Of a stretch of 9,205 nucleotides of DNA, positions 1 to 6,712 are shown in pieces; the stretch's first letter is position 1, and every line of letters starts with the position of its first letter. The stretch spans positions 1 to 9,205 of the forward strand of contig JAUWKK010000088.1 of the NCBI GenBank assembly GCA_030614245.1. The letters run 5' to 3'. The DNA comes from Planctomycetota bacterium. GTDB lineage: Bacteria; Planctomycetota; PUPC01; JABMSA01; JAUWKK01. Both the position numbers and the translations under genes were made by a program. The notes beneath the pieces are model-generated. The model worked only from the letters and a program-made list of their open reading frames with translations, did no database searches and was not told where the DNA came from.

Positions 1-3000
1 CGGGGACAATAAACGAACCCTGCTCCTCACCTTTCTTGTTGTACGCCATCAGTTTGCCCTGGCTGGTGCCGACATAGATCGTCTTGCCATCAGGCGACTC
101 TACGGGCGTGCAGGAGAAGTTGATTGCGGGGGTGCTTACCTTCCACAGTTCCTTAGGCCCTGCCGTGTCGGGCGAATAGGCGATCATACTGCCGTCGCCT
201 CCCGTCGACAGAAGCGAGCCGTCGCCCAGGAGTATCGTTTCGGCACGGTTCACGTTAAAGGGCAGTCTCTTAGGCCAATGATAGCGTTTCTTACCTTCTT
301 GGGTCTCTTCCGCACCGTCATCAAAGGTGCCGTCAGGATTGAGCGCGTAGAGAACGCTCTGCGGGTATTGTCCGTTGATGAATATCTTGCCGTTTCCGGT
401 GATAACGGGGGAACATCGCATGCGCGTGCCCATCCGGCGTTTCCATTCGATCTCGCCTGAGCTGGCATCGATGCGATACAGAAAACGGTCGCCGTCCGGT
501 GGTATCCAATTCAGGAGCGGCTCGACATCCTCCTCGTTGGCGCAGTCGTAATCCACCTGCCAGGCGTCCCAGACGCGTGCGACCACCGCACCCGATGAAA
601 TCCGGCCCTTGAACCAATGCAGCGGACGATTCACCACCTTGAAGCCGAACCTGTCCAGCAGCGATCTGGCTCCCTGGCCCAGAGTATAGTTGGAGCAGAC
701 TATAAGCTTGCCACCGTTCTCCATCATCTCGGTCAGCGTGTCGATCTCTTTTTCGGAATAAGGCTGTATCGGCGCGATGGTGATGAAAACGCCGGCCTCG
801 CGCACGCGCTTGTGGTCGAAACGCCTCATCAGGGAGGGGAAGTAGCCGGCTCTCATCAGGTTGAGGTTGATGCCGGCGACGCCGTCGTCGCGCCAGCCCT
901 CGCGGGAGAATCTTCCGCCGTGAGAGCCATCGACGAAGGCTGCAGCGGGTCTCTGTAGTGCGGGCTGGCAGTTGCCGCGCAGGAGCGCATTCGAGATCGT
1001 CGCCGCCAGCATGACCACGAGGGCCGCCGCCACCCAGCCCAGTTGACCCCGTGCCTGTGTCGTTCCGCACAGGCCGGCGGCAAGGGCGCCGAAGATGAGA
1101 GCCGCCAGGACCAGCAGCCCGCCCAGCACCATGCGCCACGGTACCGACGTGCGGGGCGGCTTGGCATCGCTCGTGAGGTAATGGAACATCCGCACGACCG
1201 TATCCTGGCTGTTAGTCAGGATGCCGTTGGCCAGCGATGATGTATCGCCGTACACGAGCACCTTGCCCTTGCCGTAGCCCTGTTCGGCCACGAGTGCTAC
1301 GTCGCCCAGCGGCTCGTTGGGGTCGAATTGAAGGTTGCCGATGAAGCCGCGGGTGTCGCGCCAGTCCCCGGGGTCGCGATAGCCGTACTTCCCGCGAATA
1401 ATGCTCCGCGCCGGGTACTCGACGAGCAGCGAGGCGCCCGTCACCACACCGACCTCATTCTCGGTATCTCCGATGTCTACCGTCATCGGATGCGGAGGGA
1501 ACTCGTAGCCGTGCAGCCAGCCGCCGATCAGGTACTTCGCCGAGTCAAAAGCCAGCTTGATCTTGATCTCGTCGCCGAAGATATCGTTGATCCACATGTG
1601 CGGATGGAGCTCTTCAGGCTCTTTCCAGCCAACGAGGTCCGTACCCTGACGCTTTGCGAACGTGTGATCGGCCAGCACCAGCAGCGAGCCGCCATCGTGG
1701 ACGAACTGGCGAACCAGCTCGAGCATGTCCTCCGGCCAGCGCCGATCGACATTGATGATTATCACGCCGGCAGCGTCGGCGAGCATCTCTTTATCGAAGA
1801 ACTCGACCTTCGCGGCACGGTACTCCATCGCCTTCAGCAGGTCGGGCAGGTTACCGAACATTCCGCTGCTCTTGCCGGCGAACCGCGTGTAGTCGGGCTT
1901 GTGCCAGTTCAGATACCCCTGCTCCATCAGGAGCCAGCGCGGCTTGGTGCCTCCCTCGACCCAGTGTTTCGGGTTCGGCGTGTCGGCTTCCTCCTCGGTC
2001 GGCTCGAAAGCGACGTCATCGGCCGGAATCTGCACCTCGGCCGACAACACCTTTATCTTATACTCCTTGGTAATCTTGCCGTGCTTCGGCTTGATCACCT
2101 TGCCGTCGCGCATCTTCAGCGAGCCGTCAGGCAGTATTTCAGTGGCCCTGTCGGTCTTATACCGCCACTCTTTGGGTTCCCATGGGACTACAAACTCGGT
2201 CTCGACCTGCCCCTCGAACTTCGAGCCGTTCTTGAGCGAGATGACCCGGCCGTAGCTGATGCGCTCGATTTCGTTGCGGTCGACGGCCACTTCGTCGTCG
2301 GTGGCCCTCGGGCGATAGATGCGCGAGCTCTGTCCTTCACGCCAAGGGCTGACGTAGAGCTTTTTCACGTCGTATCGCAGGTTGCCCTCGAGCTGCTTGC
2401 CGTTCTTGAGATAGACCACCGGGCCCTTGCTCATAGACTCGACTTCGCTGTCGAGGATGGTCAATGTCGTCGCGCTAGTCCTGACGAGGAAGGCGCCATC
2501 TTTCCTCTCAACTTTGCCATCGAAAGTGCGCCCGTCTTTCAGGTGCACGGTGCTGTAGTTGACCTTCTGCTGCCTGCCGACGGGCGTTGCCGCGGACATG
2601 ACAACCATGCACGCCGCCGCCAGGCATACCATCGAGACAGCCCCCGGGCCGAGCGCGCGTTGAGTGAGCATTCCGCCCCCGCGCCTGAACTCCACCCGGC
2701 GCTGCATCAAGGCCGCAGGCAGCATCATCATGAATAGCAGCAGCATCGGCACCGCCGACGGATACAGCGTCTTGAGCTTCTCGGAAAGGTTGATCGCCAG
2801 CCAGGCTCCTTCTTCGCCCTTGTCGTTTATGCTCAGGCTGCTATCCACCAGGAACGGCAGCCAGGCCACTACAATAACGTAAACCGCTGCTACTGCGATG
2901 GTTAGCACAAGTATACGCCCCAGGCGGAACAGCAGATTCTCGCGAGCGTAAACCCACACGCTGACGAAGAACAGCGCGAACATAACCAGCATGTTGGCGC

Positions 3001-3556
3001 CCATGTAAGTGGGATAGAGCACGGTGGGCTTGTCGGCCCATGCCAAGTGCCTGGACGAGGGTACCAGCGATATCCACGCAATCGAAATACGGCTCACTTG
3101 TGTGGAGAACCAGATCGACAGCCCCTCGGCGATCTCCCAGACGGGCGCGAGGTATCGAATGAAAACCAGCCAGACGGAATACGCCGCGACAGTGGCGATC
3201 AGCGGACGCAGCTCCCGGCATTGCCGCCCCTTGGCGCGAAGCACCAGGTCGAGCCCGTAGAGCAGCACGGCCAGACCCGCCGCACGGACTATGTGGACGC
3301 CCGAAAGCGACAGCAAGCCCATAGCCATCAGGGCGATGCCGCCCCCCAACGCCCAGCCTTGCTGCATCTGAGCCTCAGCATTATGTGCAGCAGCCTCCAC
3401 GTGATCCGTCTCCCGCGAGACCAGCCAGCCGAGCACCGCAAATGCCAGCAGCAGAATCCCCGCGCCGAGCGAAACATCGTGCGTGAGCATCCCGGCGTTT
3501 TCAAGAACCAGATTGAACGCTAACAGAGTGAGACAGAGCCGCCAGGTTCGTGACAT
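1..3556 (-). CDS. Giant multidomain membrane protein: exosortase-like helices, beta repeats, two GATase1/DUF4350-like domains, PQQ-type propeller (C-terminus cut by window edge)
   Basis: Read on the minus strand from the ATG at 3556-3554, the frame stays open for all 1185 codons to the left edge, so the C-terminus is missing. GAGG lies 8 nt upstream of the ATG. Domains in order: about nine or ten hydrophobic helices at roughly residues 5-320; four degenerate beta repeats (LKDGRTFDGKV at 339, LKNGKQLEGNL at 383, LKNGSKFEGQV at 441, RDGKVIKPKHG at 483); a class-I glutamine-amidotransferase-like or DUF4350-like domain at about 538-800, with IIINVDRRWPEDM, HDGGSLLVLADH and GYGKGKVLVYGDTS; two helices at about 807-829 and 839-858; a second similar domain at about 870-985 (VDGSHGGRFS, MENGGKLIVCSNYTLG); then PQQ-like propeller blades from about 1020 (YRIDASSGEIEWKRRMG, YVGTSQGKLMAYNKKG). 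No catalytic Cys-His pair of a working amidotransferase is evident, so these domains may be sensory or binding modules. The substrate is unknown. The open frame and coherent domains are seen directly; an envelope role is inferred. Confidence 0.85.
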   Translation of the reverse strand, partial: MSRTWRLCLTLLAFNLVLENAGMLTHDVSLGAGILLLAFAVLGWLVSRETDHVEAAAHNAEAQMQQGWALGGGIALMAMGLLSLSGVHIVRAAGLAVLLYGLDLVLRAKGRQCRELRPLIATVAAYSVWLVFIRYLAPVWEIAEGLSIWFSTQVSRISIAWISLVPSSRHLAWADKPTVLYPTYMGANMLVMFALFFVSVWVYARENLLFRLGRILVLTIAVAAVYVIVVAWLPFLVDSSLSINDKGEEGAWLAINLSEKLKTLYPSAVPMLLLFMMMLPAALMQRRVEFRRGGGMLTQRALGPGAVSMVCLAAACMVVMSAATPVGRQQKVNYSTVHLKDGRTFDGKVERKDGAFLVRTSATTLTILDSEVESMSKGPVVYLKNGKQLEGNLRYDVKKLYVSPWREGQSSRIYRPRATDDEVAVDRNEIERISYGRVISLKNGSKFEGQVETEFVVPWEPKEWRYKTDRATEILPDGSLKMRDGKVIKPKHGKITKEYKIKVLSAEVQIPADDVAFEPTEEEADTPNPKHWVEGGTKPRWLLMEQGYLNWHKPDYTRFAGKSSGMFGNLPDLLKAMEYRAAKVEFFDKEMLADAAGVIIINVDRRWPEDMLELVRQFVHDGGSLLVLADHTFAKRQGTDLVGWKEPEELHPHMWINDIFGDEIKIKLAFDSAKYLIGGWLHGYEFPPHPMTVDIGDTENEVGVVTGASLLVEYPARSIIRGKYGYRDPGDWRDTRGFIGNLQFDPNEPLGDVALVAEQGYGKGKVLVYGDTSSLANGILTNSQDTVVRMFHYLTSDAKPPRTSVPWRMVLGGLLVLAALIFGALAAGLCGTTQARGQLGWVAAALVVMLAATISNALLRGNCQPALQRPAAAFVDGSHGGRFSREGWRDDGVAGINLNLMRAGYFPSLMRRFDHKRVREAGVFITIAPIQPYSEKEIDTLTEMMENGGKLIVCSNYTLGQGARSLLDRFGFKVVNRPLHWFKGRISSGAVVARVWDAWQVDYDCANEEDVEPLLNWIPPDGDRFLYRIDASSGEIEWKRRMGTRMRCSPVITGNGKIFINGQYPQSVLYALNPDGTFDDGAEETQEGKKRYHWPKRLPFNVNRAETILLGDGSLLSTGGDGSMIAYSPDTAGPKELWKVSTPAINFSCTPVESPDGKTIYVGTSQGKLMAYNKKGEEQGSFIVP

Positions 3557-3694
3557 CCTGCATTCCTCAATATGTTCGATTGGTGCCTGATGACATCATA
3601 TTTACTCATTGTCGGCTAAGTTTAGCACCGGGTTCCCCCAAGAGTCAAGGAGGAAACTGCGGATTTGGCGCTTTTGAGAGTTCGGAACCTGCGC

Positions 3695-3718
3695 AGGGGC
3701 GGTTCGCGAACCGCCCCT
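3695..3718. repeat. 24-bp perfect palindrome, copy 1 of a REP-like element
   Basis: The left arm AGGGGCGGTTCG is followed directly by its exact reverse complement. The identical core recurs at 5130-5157. There is no T-tract beside this copy, so it is not an obvious intrinsic terminator. A REP-like dispersed palindrome is the simplest reading. Confidence 0.85.
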
Positions 3719-3751
3719 ACCAGGCTGCTGATCGATTGGCAGGCCCGGCAC

Positions 3752-3838
3752 TACTCCGCCCCGTTGGGGCTGGGATTTCACTCGTCAACCTTACCCACGG
3801 CGTTGCCGTGGGCTTTCTTACTCCGCCCCTGACGGGAC
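3752..3838. repeat. Composite element of three tandem hairpins with 11-bp direct repeats
   Basis: Hairpin A is GCCCC-gtt-GGGGC at 3758-3770. Hairpin B is CCCACGGC-gtt-GCCGTGGG at 3794-3812, with CTTTCTT directly after it. Hairpin C is an imperfect GCCCC/GGGAC-type stem at about 3825-3838. The 11-bp sequence TACTCCGCCCC occurs at 3752-3762 and again at 3819-3829, introducing hairpins A and C. Two hairpins share a GTT loop. The arrangement looks like a dispersed repeat unit (REP or BIME type). Hairpin B with its T-rich tail could also act as a terminator for plus-strand transcription, though no plus-strand gene precedes it. Confidence 0.65.
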
Positions 3839-3903
3839 TGCAAGCCAATGCCGGTATTCAAAACACGCCAAGCACATGCCCCATCTCGGCGGCCAGACCA
3901 CCT

Positions 3904-3923
3904 CATCTGTGTTCATCTGTGGT
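3904..3923. repeat. CATCTGTG tandem motif
   Basis: CATCTGT occurs twice, 3 bases apart, followed by GGT. A degenerate relative (CTCTGTGGATTTGTGGT) lies at 6534-6550, just after the desulfurase gene. The motif may be a fragment of a dispersed intergenic repeat. Two short matches do not prove this. Confidence 0.4.
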
Positions 3924-4070
3924 CCCACTCCTTCCAGAAGCGGGCGGGCCATACCGTAGGCAGGCGGGTATGGGGGGCTGAAAGGCTGCCCCACCTGCAC
4001 GTTTTCCCGCTTTATCCTTGACAGCGGCTGTGGTATGCTGTGGTGCGGTTGTGCCGATAATAACGCCGCG

Positions 4071-4076
4071 AAAGGA
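4071..4076 (+). promoter_or_regulatory. Ribosome binding site deciding the signal peptidase start
   Basis: AAAGGA lies 10 nt before the TTG at 4087 and 7 nt before an in-frame CTG at 4084. The longer alternative, a TTG at 4018, has no such site and would add a leader unlike the family. The site therefore favours translation starting at 4084-4087. Confidence 0.55.
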
Positions 4077-4086
4077 ACCTGAACTG

Positions 4087-4602
4087 TTGCAGAAGCGCAC
4101 TCGAAATGCTCTCTTGAGGTCGGTGCTGTGGGCGGTATTGATCCTATTTGTGTGGTTCAACGTAGGCCACATCAGGCGCCTGAAGGGTCTCTCGATGCTG
4201 CCCACGCTCGGCGATGGAGCGGTCGTGGTTGTATACGAACTGGGCTGCCACTTCTCTCCGCCTGGACGCGGCGATATCGTCTGCATCCGGACCAACGAAC
4301 GTCCCGGGCAAGTGTTCTGCAAGCGCGTGATCGCTCTGCCCGGCGAGGAGATCGAGTTCAGAAACAGCGTTGTCTACATCAACGGCAGGAAGCTCGACGA
4401 GCAATACGCAATCACCAGCAGCACGTGGAACATGCCCAGGATCAAGATCGACGAGCGGCACGTGTACGTGGTCGGCGACAACCGGGGAATGAGCATGGCA
4501 ATGCATACACAGGGTCAGGCCAATCTGGACAATATCCTCGGTGTGGTCGCGATAGTGATACGGCGGGGCAACGTCCCCGACGAAGTGGAGACCGGAAATT
4601 GA
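4087..4602 (+). CDS. lepB: Signal peptidase I (S26 family)
   Basis: This is a membrane-bound serine protease that removes signal peptides from exported proteins, acting on the outer face of the cytoplasmic membrane. From the TTG at 4087 it is 171 aa: a short basic N-terminus (QKRTRNALLRS), one membrane helix at about residues 11-27, then the family boxes. Box B is KGLSMLPTLGDG with the nucleophile Ser36. Box D is CKRVIALPGEE with the general base Lys79. Box E begins VYVVGDNRGMS (127-136). It is short, as in compact Gram-positive-like enzymes. Odd point: the usual DSR that follows GDNRxxSx is replaced by AMH, so the triad-supporting Asp and Arg are missing, although Ser and Lys are intact. The stop overlaps the start of the next gene, so the two form an operon. 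An upstream TTG at 4018 would give a 194-aa form but lacks a ribosome binding site. The family call is firm; full activity is likely but not certain because of box E. Confidence 0.88.
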   Translation: MQKRTRNALLRSVLWAVLILFVWFNVGHIRRLKGLSMLPTLGDGAVVVVYELGCHFSPPGRGDIVCIRTNERPGQVFCKRVIALPGEEIEFRNSVVYINGRKLDEQYAITSSTWNMPRIKIDERHVYVVGDNRGMSMAMHTQGQANLDNILGVVAIVIRRGNVPDEVETGN

Positions 4603-5084
4603 AGCTAAAGATCATCATCCTGCTGCTTGTTGTGGTTGTCGTGGCCGCCTCGTGGTTCATCTACGATATGCTCTACGGCGATGTTGCGCAGATCAAGGGC
4701 ACTATCCGCGGGTGCGCCGGGGCCGTCAACAAGCGCGACGTGCCGCTGTTCATGTCCTTCATATCTGAGGACTACCGCGACGACATCCGCGACCTCGTCA
4801 GCAGCAGCCCCAGCCGGGCGGCTCTGGAAGAGACCGTCACCGCGGCTCTCGAACGGATCGAGCCGGGTTCGGTGAAGGTCAGTTCGTTCGCCGTGGAGAT
4901 CGACGAGGGGGCTAGCCGGGCCACCGCCCGTTTCGCCGCCAGGGCGAAAGCCGCCGCATCGGCATCGTTCGAGGCCCAACTCCTCGGCCAGGACCGGGCG
5001 TTCTTCATAGAAGTGGGACTGCGCAAGGAGGCCGGCGCCTGGCGCATCACGACAACCCGGCAAGCCAAGTTCACGATGCGCTGA
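4599..5084 (+). CDS. Small membrane-anchored protein with NTF2/SnoaL-like domain
   Basis: The TTG at 4599 overlaps the TGA stop of the signal peptidase gene by 4 nt, and GGAG at 4587-4590 gives an 8-nt spacer. No in-frame ATG occurs before residue 24, so TTG is chosen. The 161-aa product has a single N-terminal hydrophobic helix (about residues 4-22, nearly all Ile, Leu and Val, then AASWF) and an extracytoplasmic domain of about 135 residues. Its layout suits an NTF2 or SnoaL-like cone: an alpha helix with VNKRDVPLFMSFISEDYRDD, more helix, then beta strands with VSSFAVEID, ATARFAARAKA and the closing FFIEVGLRKEAGAWRITTTRQ. The 'KRD...F.S.DY' pattern and final 'W.I' strand are typical of that fold, but no catalytic residue can be named. 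Translational coupling suggests a role beside the peptidase in the envelope. The fold is inferred from pattern only and the function is unknown. Confidence 0.75.
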   Translation: MKLKIIILLLVVVVVAASWFIYDMLYGDVAQIKGTIRGCAGAVNKRDVPLFMSFISEDYRDDIRDLVSSSPSRAALEETVTAALERIEPGSVKVSSFAVEIDEGASRATARFAARAKAAASASFEAQLLGQDRAFFIEVGLRKEAGAWRITTTRQAKFTMR

Positions 5085-5129
5085 CACACTCGAAGATCGC
5101 AGAATGTGGGGCAGGCCCGCCAGGTAAAT

Positions 5130-5157
5130 GTAGGGGCGGTTCGCGAACCGCCCCTAC
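5130..5157. repeat. 28-bp perfect palindrome, copy 2 of a REP-like element
   Basis: The left arm GTAGGGGCGGTTCG is followed by its exact reverse complement. The central 24 bp are identical to 3695-3718. It sits 45 bp after the stop of the NTF2-like gene. As RNA it would form a strong hairpin that could stabilise the 3' end or block read-through, but no T-tract follows, so it is not called a terminator. Confidence 0.85.
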
Positions 5158-5320
5158 GGCTGCTCCACAAAGCGGTCGTATTCTACCCCATTGCTGCAAC
5201 CAATCTGCCCCGATCGGGTGTTTGGTCTATCGAACGGCCGATAAAACGATTATAATCCGGAATGTGAAGCAGAGCTTTCTGCCTGCCGATCAGTCAGCCG
5301 CCTGAAAGGCTGCTCCACAA
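5158..5320. repeat. 13-bp direct repeat pair GGCTGCTCCACAA
   Basis: Identical 13-mers lie at 5158-5170, abutting the palindrome, and at 5308-5320, just before the desulfurase ribosome binding site. The second copy is preceded by CTGAAA, and CTGAAAGGCTGC also occurs at 3978-3989 with CCCAC after it. These short motifs repeatedly border the intergenic hairpins and may be remnants of one repeat family. Confidence 0.5.
5251..5256 (+). promoter_or_regulatory. Candidate -10 box for the cysteine desulfurase gene
   Basis: A perfect TATAAT lies 80 nt before the ATG in an otherwise GC-rich gap. The -35 region at a 17-nt spacing (TATCGA) is poor, so the promoter may need an activator. A short inverted repeat (TATCG / CGATA, 5228-5243) falls exactly over that weak -35 position. 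Confidence 0.4.
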
Positions 5321-5336
5321 GCAAGAGGTGAGACCG

Positions 5337-6506
5337 ATGAAGAAAATCACTTATCTGGACCACGCAGCGACGACGCCGGTCCGGCCGGAAGTGCTAAAGG
5401 CGATGCTGCCGTGGTTCAGCGAGAATTACGGTAATCCATCGTCTTTGTATTCGATCGGCAGGGAATCCAAGGGCACCATCGCGAAGGCCCGCGAGCAACT
5501 GGCCCGGCTCGTCAACGCACCAGCCGACCGCGTCTTCTTTACGGGCTGCGGCACCGAGGCGGACAACTGGGCCGTCAAGGGCACCGCCTTCGCCAACAGC
5601 GGCAAGGGGAAGCACATCATCGTCTCGGCTATCGAGCATCACGCCGTGCTCGATACCGCCGAAAGCCTCCACGGCCTCGGTTTCGATATCACCATCCTCC
5701 CCGTCGACCGGTACGGCCTCGTCGACCCCGACACGCTGAAACACGCGATCCGCGACGACACGATACTCGTCTCGGTCATGCACGCCAACAACGAGGTCGG
5801 CACGATCGAGCCTGCCGCCGAGATATCCGCCATCTGCCGCGATAAGGGAGTCATCTTTCACGTCGACGCCGTCCAGACAGTCGGCAACTATCCGGTGGAC
5901 GTTGACGAGCTCGGCTGCGACTTGCTATCGGCATCGGGCCACAAGCTCTACGGCCCGAAGGGTGTCGGCGCGCTCTTCATCCGCAAGGGTACGCGGATCA
6001 AGAGCCGGCTCAATGGCGGCGGCCAGGAGCGCAACCGCCGGGCCGGAACCGAGAACATTGCCGGCATAGTGGGCTTCGGTAAAGCCGCCGAACTGGCGAT
6101 CGAAGAGATGCGCGGGGCGATGGAGCGCTCCTCGAAACTGCGCGACAGGCTCAGGGACGGCATTCTCGAGCGTATCCCCGACGTCAGGCTCAATGGCCAC
6201 CCGACGAAGCAGCTGCCCAACAATCTGAACGTGAGCATCGAAGGCATCGAAGGCGAATCAATACTGCTCCGGCTCGACATGAAAGGCATCTGTGCGTCTA
6301 CAGGCTCGGCGTGCACGACCGGTAATCTCGAGCCCTCGCACGTGCTGCTCGCAATGGGCATCCCCCATGAAATCTGCCACGGCAGCCAGAGATTTACCCT
6401 CGGCCGTGCCACGACGCAGGAAGAGATCGACTACACCGTGGATGCACTCGAAGAGATCGTCAAGACGCTGCGAGCCATGTCGCCGATGTATCAGCGCAAT
6501 GCGTAA
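5337..6506 (+). CDS. nifS: Cysteine desulfurase, NifS/IscS type
   Basis: This PLP enzyme converts L-cysteine to L-alanine and carries the sulfur as a persulfide to Fe-S cluster scaffolds or tRNA-thiolation enzymes. The 389-aa length is normal. Landmarks from the ATG at 5337: N-terminal YLDHAATTPVRPEVL; GCGTEADNWAVKG at 71-82, the phosphate-binding region; His101 and His102 in SAIEHHAVL, stacking on PLP; NNEVGTIEP at 151; Asp177 and Gln180 in HVDAVQ; PLP Lys203 in SASGHKLYGPKG; GGGQERNRRAGTEN at 227-240; catalytic Cys326 in STGSACTTG. The loop around the Cys is long, as in group I (NifS/IscS) rather than SufS. The ATG at 5337 is preferred over a GTG at 5328 because GAGGTG at 5325-5330 overlaps the GTG and stands 6 nt from the ATG. 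No scaffold (nifU/iscU), regulator or tRNA thiolase gene is adjacent, so which pathway it serves cannot be told here. IscS is an equally fair name. Confidence 0.95.
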   Translation: MKKITYLDHAATTPVRPEVLKAMLPWFSENYGNPSSLYSIGRESKGTIAKAREQLARLVNAPADRVFFTGCGTEADNWAVKGTAFANSGKGKHIIVSAIEHHAVLDTAESLHGLGFDITILPVDRYGLVDPDTLKHAIRDDTILVSVMHANNEVGTIEPAAEISAICRDKGVIFHVDAVQTVGNYPVDVDELGCDLLSASGHKLYGPKGVGALFIRKGTRIKSRLNGGGQERNRRAGTENIAGIVGFGKAAELAIEEMRGAMERSSKLRDRLRDGILERIPDVRLNGHPTKQLPNNLNVSIEGIEGESILLRLDMKGICASTGSACTTGNLEPSHVLLAMGIPHEICHGSQRFTLGRATTQEEIDYTVDALEEIVKTLRAMSPMYQRNA

Positions 6507-6684
6507 TCGGAGATGCTCGCGGCGTGTCTTTTTCTCTGTGGATTTGTGGTGCCCGGATTCCACGCATGAGGCCTAACCTATGCCCATCGGCCAAAGCCCG
6601 GAAACCTGGGATGCCGCAGGGCCAGATATGTAGTCCGCAACGGGAAATACTATATACAATCTTCTGGAAAACGGAAAAAACTTC
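6507..6684. other. Noncoding gap after the desulfurase gene
   Basis: No gene is seen here. It includes a TTTTTCTCTGTGGATTTGTGGT stretch from 6529 that partly resembles the CATCTGTG motif at 3904-3923. Its first T-run has no clear hairpin before it, so no terminator is called. The sequence turns AT-rich from about 6640, leading into the promoter below. Confidence 0.5.
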
Positions 6685-6712
6685 TTGACTCGTCGATTCC
6701 TTGGGCTATACT
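6685..6712 (+). promoter_or_regulatory. Sigma70-type promoter for the low-GC gene pair
   Basis: TTGACT at 6685-6690 and TATACT at 6707-6712 are separated by 16 nt. The A-rich stretch GGAAAACGGAAAAAACTT lies immediately upstream, like an UP element. The predicted transcript would start near 6719, leaving a leader of about 48 nt before the ATG at 6767. Confidence 0.7.

Larger units (their letters stand above)
3557..4086. other. Divergent intergenic region, rich in hairpins and repeats, no credible gene
   Basis: This 530-base gap separates the minus-strand giant gene from the plus-strand signal peptidase gene. A plus-strand open frame at 3550-3981 exists, but it lacks a ribosome binding site, its translation resembles no protein family, and it runs straight through several perfect hairpins. 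I therefore treat the region as noncoding. It holds a 24-bp palindrome, a three-hairpin composite element, a CATCTGTG tandem and a further 7-bp stem (CCATACC at 3949-3955 pairing with GGTATGG at 3967-3973). Promoters for both flanking genes should lie here. A TTGACA at 4018-4023 is present, but the TATGCT at 4034-4039 sits only 10 nt beyond it, too close for a standard sigma70 site. Confidence 0.7.

Noticed and set aside
333..1139. 268-codon minus-strand frame rich in Arg, Gly and Ala
   Set aside because: It is a shifted frame of the giant gene, which reads coherently through the same DNA in its own frame.
1328..2737. Long 469-codon plus-strand open frame opposite the giant gene
   Set aside because: Its translation has no family-like motifs, it has no ribosome binding site, and it is exactly antisense to a minus-strand frame with clear domains. 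High G+C makes such antisense frames common.
3550..3981. 143-codon plus-strand frame in the divergent gap
   Set aside because: It crosses several perfect hairpins and repeats, lacks a ribosome binding site and resembles no protein.
4018..4039. TTGACA and TATGCT as a promoter for the signal peptidase gene
   Set aside because: The spacer is only 10 nt, far from the 16-18 nt needed for a sigma70 promoter. The TTG was also rejected as a start codon for want of a ribosome binding site.
5209..5218. CCCGATCGGG palindrome as an operator or terminator
   Set aside because: A 10-bp palindrome in GC-rich DNA is weak evidence, it lacks a usable loop and only a short T-run follows.
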